Shown piece after piece: positions 6,808 through 10,697 of a DNA stretch of 10,697 nt; the first letter of the stretch is position 1; the number at the start of each line of letters is the position of its first letter. The notes under the pieces are model-generated. The model saw nothing but the letters and a program-made list of their open reading frames with translations. It searched no databases and was not told the origin of the DNA. This DNA is from Paracoccaceae bacterium (GTDB lineage: Bacteria; Pseudomonadota; Alphaproteobacteria; Rhodobacterales; Rhodobacteraceae). The stretch covers positions 1 through 10,697 of the forward strand of contig WFUK01000154.1 in NCBI GenBank assembly GCA_015485015.1, written 5' to 3'. A program made the position numbers and the translations under genes.

Positions 6808-6896
6808 TCTGTGTTATAGGTGGGACGGGTGAGCAGCCGGTCAAGAGCTGCGGAGGCCAATTGAAACAAATACGCTAGCGCAAGGGAGATATTGCA

Positions 6897-8192
6897 ATGA
6901 AAGACGGCGAAAACAAAAATGATGGTGATCAGGCCGGTGTAAACCCGACCCCGCATCTGGACGAACTCGAAGATGGCCCTTGGCCCAGCTTCGTGACCGG
7001 CCTCAAACGGCTTCGGGACACACAGGGCGCACAATACGCCCCCATGATGAACGACCTTCTGGGTCAGCTGAACCACTCATACGAAAAGCGTCGTGGGTTC
7101 TGGAAGGGCGGAACGCTTTCTGTTCTCGGCTATGGCGGCGGTATCATCCCGCGCTTCTCCGAGGTTTCAGAGCAATTTCCTGAGTCTAAAGAATTCCACA
7201 CGCTGCGGGTTATGCCGCCAGCGGGCAACCACTATACCACAGATCTGCTGCGTCAGCTTTGCGATATTTGGGAAAAGCACGGTTCTGGCCTGATCGCTTT
7301 TCACGGTCAGTCCGGTGATATTATGTTCCAGGGTTGCACATCGGAAAACGCGCAGATCGCCTTTGACGAGCTGAACGAGATCGGTTTTGACCTCGGCGGC
7401 GCTGGTCCGGCACTTCGGACCGCGATGTCTTGCGTTGGCCATGCCCGTTGTGAGCAGAGCTGCTTTGACGGCGTGAAGGCCCATCGTGGCATCATCAACC
7501 GTTTGCTGGACGAAATGCACCGTCCTTCCATGCCATATAAGTTCAAGTTCAAATTCTCGGGCTGTGGTAATGACTGCGTAAACGCCATCCACCGCGCAGA
7601 CTTTGCGGTGATCGGCACATGGCGCGACGATATCAAGATTAACCAAGCCAAGGTTAAAGAGCATATCGCTGAAAAAGGCCGGAAATACACAATCGATACC
7701 GTGGTATCCATGTGTCCGACCCGTGCGATCTCGCTGAACGATGATGACACCATGGAAATTGATAACAGCTCCTGCGTTCGCTGCATGCACTGCATTAACG
7801 TGATGACCAAGGCGCTTAGCCCGGGTGATGATCGTGGCGCATCCATCATGATCGGCGGCAAGCGTTCGTTGAAAGTGGGCGACCTTATGGGCACCATGAT
7901 CAAGCCTTTCATCAAGCTCGAATCCGAGGAAGATTTCGAAGAGCTGGAAGACTTTGCGGAAGAGGTGATGGAATTCTTCGCGGATAATGCGCTTGAGCAT
8001 GAGCGCATTGGTGAGTGCATCGACCGTATCGGCGTTCCGGCTTTCTTGGACGCTTTGGACATCCCTGCGGATCCGAATATGGTGAACCACCCACGGACAT
8101 CTTCTTACGTGCGCACCGATGATTTTGACGAGGAATCGGCGAAGTATTTCGAGCGTAAAGCCACTGAAGCCGGCATGGTTGTTGGCGATTAA
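6897..8192 (+). CDS. dsrA: Dissimilatory sulfite reductase alpha subunit, oxidative (reverse) type
   Basis: Alpha subunit of the cytoplasmic siroheme sulfite reductase (alpha2beta2). In sulfur oxidisers it runs in reverse, oxidising persulfidic sulfur carried by DsrC to sulfite. The 431-aa length is normal. The siroheme-coupled [4Fe-4S] site is C179-x5-C185 and C223-x3-C227 (SCVGHARC and SGCGNDC). An inserted ferredoxin domain follows, with C273 (SMCPTR) and C293, C296, C299 (CVRCMHC). The N-terminal 25 residues are polar and acidic. The start is supported by AAGGGAG about 7 bp upstream. First gene of the rightward operon. The oxidative type is inferred from dsrEFH downstream and the aerobic setting; a DsrAB phylogeny would settle it. 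Confidence 0.97.
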   Translation: MKDGENKNDGDQAGVNPTPHLDELEDGPWPSFVTGLKRLRDTQGAQYAPMMNDLLGQLNHSYEKRRGFWKGGTLSVLGYGGGIIPRFSEVSEQFPESKEFHTLRVMPPAGNHYTTDLLRQLCDIWEKHGSGLIAFHGQSGDIMFQGCTSENAQIAFDELNEIGFDLGGAGPALRTAMSCVGHARCEQSCFDGVKAHRGIINRLLDEMHRPSMPYKFKFKFSGCGNDCVNAIHRADFAVIGTWRDDIKINQAKVKEHIAEKGRKYTIDTVVSMCPTRAISLNDDDTMEIDNSSCVRCMHCINVMTKALSPGDDRGASIMIGGKRSLKVGDLMGTMIKPFIKLESEEDFEELEDFAEEVMEFFADNALEHERIGECIDRIGVPAFLDALDIPADPNMVNHPRTSSYVRTDDFDEESAKYFERKATEAGMVVGD

Positions 8193-8198
8193 GCAAAT

Positions 8199-8219
8199 GG
8201 TGGGGTGAATAACCCCACC
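8199..8219. other. Strong intercistronic hairpin between dsrA and dsrB
   Basis: GGTGGGGT (8199-8206), loop GAATA, ACCCCACC (8212-8219): eight perfect base pairs, six of them G-C, starting six bases after the dsrA stop codon. There is no U-tract directly after it (next is CTACGG, then TTTT), so it is a weak terminator candidate at most. A processing or stability element, or a dispersed extragenic palindrome, fits better, since dsrB must be made in equal amount to dsrA. Confidence 0.8.
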
Positions 8220-8270
8220 CTACGGATTTTACCCGCGCGGAGCGTATCCAGCGGAAAAGGGAGAGACATT

Positions 8271-9353
8271 ATGAACGAGATGAAAGCAAAACCACGGATG
8301 CCGGATGAGGTAGGGGTTCCTGACCCGGCGCCCTTCATGCACCCGCTCAGCGTTAAAAACTACGGCACATGGGATTACCACGATCGCCCTCGCGTTGGCG
8401 TTCTTCGCCATGTTGCGAAATCCGGTGATCAGCTTTGGACGGTTCGCGCCGGCACCCAGCGCCAGATGGACGTTTATACCATTCGCAAGCTTTGTGACAT
8501 TGGCGACAATTACGCCGACGGTTATGTTCGCTTCACCACCCGCTCGAATATCGAGTATATGGTTTCCGACGAGGCCAAAGTGGCACCGCTGATCGAAGAG
8601 CTTGGCGCTAACGGCTTCCCAGTGGGCGGCACCGGCGCTTCGGTCTCGATGATTTCGCACACCCAGGGCTGGTTGCACTGCGACATTCCGGGCACCGACG
8701 CTTCCGGCGTTGTGAAGGGCCTGATGGACATGCTGCACAGCGAGTTCATTAACGAAGAAATGCCAAACCGCCTGCGGATTACCACCTCTTGCTGCCAGAT
8801 CAACTGCGGCGGCCAAGGTGATATCGCGGTGAACGTGCAATACACCAAGCCACCAAAGATCAACCACGATCTGGTTGCCAACGTGTGTGAGCGCCCTGCT
8901 GTTGTGGCTCGTTGTCCGGTTGCGGCTATTCGCCCGGCCATGGTTGACGGCAAGCCTTCGCTTGAGATTGACGAAAAGAAATGCGTATGTTGTGGCGCTT
9001 GTTATCCACCTTGCCCACCGATGCAGATCAATGGTGACGATAGCACCAAGATCGCGATCTGGGTTGGCGGCAAGCACTCGAATGCACGCTCCAAGCCAAC
9101 ATTCCACAAGCTGGTTGTAGCCAACCTGCCGAACAACGCGCCGCATTGGCCCGAAGTGAATGCCGTGGTTCTTAAAATCGTAAAAGCCTATAAAGCCGAT
9201 GCGAAACATTGGGAGCGCATGGGCGAGTGGATCGAGCGTATCGGCTGGAGCCGTTTCTTTGAAATGACCGAACTGGCTTTCACCAAGCACCACATTGATA
9301 CGTGGACTGGCGCGCGCAAGACCATGAACCAATCTGCTCACGTTCATTTCTAG
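8271..9353 (+). CDS. dsrB: Dissimilatory sulfite reductase beta subunit, oxidative (reverse) type
   Basis: Beta subunit, partner of DsrA in the sulfite reductase. The 360-aa start MNEMKAKPRMPDEVG was chosen because AAGGGAGAG lies 5 bp before the ATG at 8271; the frame stays open upstream to a GTG at 8205, but that runs through the intercistronic hairpin and has no ribosome-binding site. Siroheme-cluster cysteines sit in HTQGWLHC (C137) and TTSCCQINCGGQGD (C174, C175, C179), the DsrB arrangement. The ferredoxin domain has C215 (RCPVAAI) and C238, C241, C244 (KKCVCCGAC), followed by YPPCPPMQI. The C-terminus ends MNQSAHVHF. The gap to dsrA is 78 bp, unusually wide for subunits needed in equal amounts, and 12 bp separate it from dsrE. 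Confidence 0.97.
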   Translation: MNEMKAKPRMPDEVGVPDPAPFMHPLSVKNYGTWDYHDRPRVGVLRHVAKSGDQLWTVRAGTQRQMDVYTIRKLCDIGDNYADGYVRFTTRSNIEYMVSDEAKVAPLIEELGANGFPVGGTGASVSMISHTQGWLHCDIPGTDASGVVKGLMDMLHSEFINEEMPNRLRITTSCCQINCGGQGDIAVNVQYTKPPKINHDLVANVCERPAVVARCPVAAIRPAMVDGKPSLEIDEKKCVCCGACYPPCPPMQINGDDSTKIAIWVGGKHSNARSKPTFHKLVVANLPNNAPHWPEVNAVVLKIVKAYKADAKHWERMGEWIERIGWSRFFEMTELAFTKHHIDTWTGARKTMNQSAHVHF

Positions 9354-9365
9354 GAGCTTAGAGAG

Positions 9366-9758
9366 ATGAAATTCGGAATCGTAGTAAGTGAAGGGCCATA
9401 TACGCATCAAGCGTCTGACTCGGCCTATAACTTTGTCAAAGCCGCGCTGGCCACTGGTCACGAGGTTTCCCGGGTGTTCTTTTATCATGACGGGGTGAAT
9501 GTAGGCACGCGCCTTTCCATTCCACCCCAGGATGATCGCCAAATACAGGAGCAATGGTCTGCTCTGGCGAAAGAACACGAGCTTGATCTGGTGATCTGCA
9601 TCGCCGCGGCCCAGCGCCGTGGCCTGCTCGACCAGAACGAAGCGGATCGGCAGGGCAAGGACGCGAATAACATCGCGGAGGGGTTCCGGATTTCTGGCCT
9701 CGGCCAGCTGATCGAGATGGGCATTCAGGCTGATCGCACGATCACTTTTGGCGACTAG
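9366..9758 (+). CDS. dsrE: Sulfur relay protein DsrE (TusD-like)
   Basis: Subunit of the DsrE2F2H2 sulfurtransferase, homologous to E. coli TusBCD. It receives sulfur (from TusA and rhodanese in studied organisms) and passes it to DsrC. The 130-aa protein carries the conserved sulfur-binding cysteine at C78 in VICIAAAQRRG, exactly the position described for Allochromatium vinosum DsrE. The N-terminus MKFGIVVSEGPY and the helix DSAYNFVKAALATGH are typical of the DsrE/TusD fold. An AGGAG-like ribosome-binding site (TAGGAGCTTAGAGAG) precedes the start, 12 bp after dsrB. The stop TAG overlaps the AGGAGG of dsrF. Confidence 0.96.
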   Translation: MKFGIVVSEGPYTHQASDSAYNFVKAALATGHEVSRVFFYHDGVNVGTRLSIPPQDDRQIQEQWSALAKEHELDLVICIAAAQRRGLLDQNEADRQGKDANNIAEGFRISGLGQLIEMGIQADRTITFGD

Positions 9759-9767
9759 GAGGATATT

Positions 9768-10175
9768 ATGAGCGAAGTTAAAAAATTCCTCTATGTGAAT
9801 CGCAAAGCGCCTTACGGCACGATTTACGCACAGGAAGCCCTTGAAGTGGTGCTGATTGGCGCGGCGTTTGATCAGGATGTCTCTTTGGCATTCCTGGATG
9901 ACGGCGTGTTCCAGCTTACCAAGGGCCAGGATACAAAAGACGCGGGCTTGAAGAATTTCTCGCCTACATTCCGCGCGCTGGGGGATTATGAAGTCACCAA
10001 GCTTTATGTGGAGCAAGAATCGCTGGACGAGCGCGGCCTGACTTTGGATGATCTTCAAGACATCCAATATGAGGACGAAGATGATGATTATGAGGAAAAG
10101 CCTTCGATCATCGTTGTTTCGCGCGCTGGCATGGCTGACGTAATGGCCGATCAAGACGTTGTCTTGAGCTTTTAA
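9768..10175 (+). CDS. dsrF: Sulfur relay protein DsrF (TusC-like)
   Basis: Second subunit of the DsrEFH hexamer, 135 aa, DsrE/F-like fold. Typical features are the N-terminal KKFLYVNRKAPYGTIYAQEA, the central AFLDDGVFQL and the C-terminal ADQDVVLSF shared with TusC and DsrF proteins. It has no cysteine at all, in line with a non-catalytic structural role in the hexamer. A strongly acidic loop (YEDEDDDYEE, about residues 100-109) lies between the two halves of the C-terminal region. The start has AGGAGG about 6 bp upstream; the gap to dsrE is 9 bp and to dsrH 10 bp, so the three are co-translated. Confidence 0.95.
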   Translation: MSEVKKFLYVNRKAPYGTIYAQEALEVVLIGAAFDQDVSLAFLDDGVFQLTKGQDTKDAGLKNFSPTFRALGDYEVTKLYVEQESLDERGLTLDDLQDIQYEDEDDDYEEKPSIIVVSRAGMADVMADQDVVLSF

Positions 10176-10185
10176 GGGGAAAAAT

Positions 10186-10494
10186 ATGTCTACATTACAT
10201 ACAGTTAACAAATCCCCGTTTCAAAACCAGACCCTGATTAGCTGCCTTGGGCATGCGAAAGCGGGCGATAGTGTTTTGCTAATGGAAGATGGCGTTTATG
10301 GCGCGATGTCGGGCAATGCTATGTCCGAAGTTGTGGCGGGCATGGGAGCTAATGTGAAGCTCTTTGTGCTTGGCTCTGACGTAACGGCGCGGGGCATTGA
10401 TGCCGGGCGCGTGGCCGAGGGGATCACCTCGGTGAATTACGAAGAATTTGTGGGCATGGCAGCTAGCTGTGACCGCGTTCAAAACTGGCTTTAA
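10186..10494 (+). CDS. dsrH: Sulfur relay protein DsrH (TusB-like)
   Basis: Third subunit of DsrEFH, 102 aa. It carries C20 (TLISCLGHAKAGDSVLLMED), the conserved cysteine position of DsrH, next to the family-typical DGVYGA. Together with DsrE C78 this gives a complete set of sulfur-handling cysteines. The protein ends DRVQNWL, close to the usual TusB/DsrH C-terminus (S/Q-x-W). A second cysteine (AASCDRV, C95) lies near the end. AGGGGA lies 7 bp before the ATG. A 132-bp gap containing a hairpin separates it from dsrC, in contrast to the roughly 10-bp gaps before it. Confidence 0.95.
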   Translation: MSTLHTVNKSPFQNQTLISCLGHAKAGDSVLLMEDGVYGAMSGNAMSEVVAGMGANVKLFVLGSDVTARGIDAGRVAEGITSVNYEEFVGMAASCDRVQNWL

Positions 10495-10529
10495 TATGTG
10501 GAATTGTGTTTGATGGCCTAATTTATTGC

Positions 10530-10566
10530 TTTGCCGCCCGAGGCAAAAATCGCACTCGGGGGCAAA
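10530..10566. promoter_or_regulatory. Hairpin with two mutually exclusive folds between dsrH and dsrC
   Basis: TTTGCCGCCCGAG (10530-10542) can pair with CTCGGGGGCAAA (10555-10566), giving 12 base pairs with one bulged G. The same left arm can instead form a compact hairpin TTTGCC-6 nt-GGCAAA (10530-10547), because GGCAAA occurs twice. Neither fold is followed by a U-tract, so simple termination is unlikely. A processing or stabilising element in front of dsrC, or partial termination, is possible. The rest of the 132-bp gap shows no clear promoter to my eye. Confidence 0.65.
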
Positions 10567-10626
10567 ACAATTCATTCGACACAAATCCACTAAACGCCCT
10601 TATGGGCACTGAAAAGGAATACGAAA

Positions 10627-10697
10627 ATGGCTGCATATGACGTAAACGGCACTACCGTTGAGCATGACGAAGAAGGCTACATCACCAACCTGTCCGA
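10627..10697 (+). CDS. dsrC: DsrC sulfur carrier / TusE-like protein, N-terminal part (cut by window end)
   Basis: First 23 codons plus two bases. The visible N-terminus MAAYDVNGTTVEHDEEGYIT followed by NLS matches the DsrC/TusE/gamma-subunit family, whose members begin with a short strand, D-VNG, then DEEGYL-x-NL. The two C-terminal cysteines that carry the sulfur trisulfide lie outside the window, so DsrC cannot be told from a cysteine-lacking paralogue here. AAGGA lies 9 bp before the ATG. Position after dsrEFH is the standard dsr order. DsrC accepts sulfur from DsrEFH and is the substrate of DsrAB. Confidence 0.93.
   Translation, partial: MAAYDVNGTTVEHDEEGYITNLS

Larger units (their letters stand above)
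6639..6896. promoter_or_regulatory. AT-rich divergent promoter region between the TauD-like gene and dsrA
   Basis: This 258-bp gene-free stretch is clearly more AT-rich than the flanking genes and must hold promoters for both operons. For dsrA the best sigma-70-like pair I see is TTGCCT (6790-6795) and TTATAG (6814-6819), spacer 18 bp, followed by a leader of about 70 bases with a small hairpin (GCAGC 6833-6837 / GCTGC 6847-6851), a CGCTAGCG palindrome (6873-6880) and the AAGGGAG ribosome-binding site. For the leftward operon the region 6655-6700 is AT-rich (TATAGG on the minus strand is a possible -10), but no convincing -35 is visible. I see no FNR box here. Promoter assignments are by eye and weak. 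Confidence 0.5.

Noticed and set aside
7167..8090. A 307-codon open frame on the minus strand opposite dsrA
   Set aside because: Antisense to dsrA, with no recognisable motif and no ribosome-binding site of note; a shadow of the real gene.
8205..8270. A 22-residue N-terminal extension of DsrB from a GTG codon
   Set aside because: It would be translated through the GGTGGGGT/ACCCCACC hairpin, has no ribosome-binding site, and the ATG at 8271 has a strong one and gives the family length.
8229..10211. A 660-codon open frame on the minus strand opposite dsrB, dsrE and dsrF
   Set aside because: It lies antisense to three well-identified dsr genes, its translation shows no domain and an unnatural histidine/arginine-rich composition. 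It is a by-product of the codon bias of the true genes.
1..10697. Search for tRNA or rRNA genes, CRISPR arrays, insertion sequences and integrases
   Set aside because: None seen by eye; apart from gaps of 122, 76, 258, 78 and 132 bp the window is packed with ordinary protein genes.

Overview
The window looks like a piece of an alphaproteobacterial chromosome from an oxygen-respiring or microaerobic sulfur oxidiser. Two things point this way. First, the 3' end of an FNR-type regulator sits directly upstream of ccoNOQP (cbb3 high-affinity terminal oxidase), a gene order common in Alphaproteobacteria. Second, the window carries the start of a dsr operon in the order dsrA-dsrB-dsrE-dsrF-dsrH-dsrC. 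The dsrEFH trio is the hallmark of the oxidative ('reverse') dissimilatory sulfite reductase pathway rather than of sulfate reducers. The species is not identifiable from the sequence alone; Rhodobacterales-like is only a guess.

Layout. Positions 2-238: C-terminal DNA-binding part of an FNR/FnrL regulator (cut by the window edge). Positions 263-276: a perfect FNR box (TTGAT-N4-ATCAA) in the ccoN promoter region. Positions 361-3755: ccoN, ccoO, ccoQ (59 aa, short) and ccoP, tightly packed and ending at a strong bidirectional hairpin terminator (3782-3809). Positions 3832-6638, minus strand: a four-gene leftward operon read in the order TauD/TfdA-family dioxygenase, an unrecognised 66-aa protein, an unrecognised ~70-aa protein, and the siroheme synthase cysG. 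Positions 6639-6896: a 258-bp AT-rich divergent promoter region with two CCTT/AAGG dyads. Positions 6897-10697, plus strand: dsrA, dsrB, dsrE, dsrF, dsrH and the first 23 codons of dsrC, with notable hairpins between dsrA and dsrB and between dsrH and dsrC.

How the genes fit together. CysG makes siroheme, the cofactor of DsrAB, so the leftward operon plausibly serves the dsr system. DsrAB oxidises persulfidic sulfur delivered by DsrEFH and DsrC to sulfite. The electrons can end at oxygen through the cbb3 oxidase, which FNR would induce at low oxygen. The TauD-like dioxygenase and the two small proteins have no assigned role in this pathway. Their location, sharing an operon with cysG and a divergent promoter region with dsrA, makes them the best candidates in the window for undescribed sulfur-oxidation accessories. 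CysG also lacks the usual third glycine of its NAD-binding motif.
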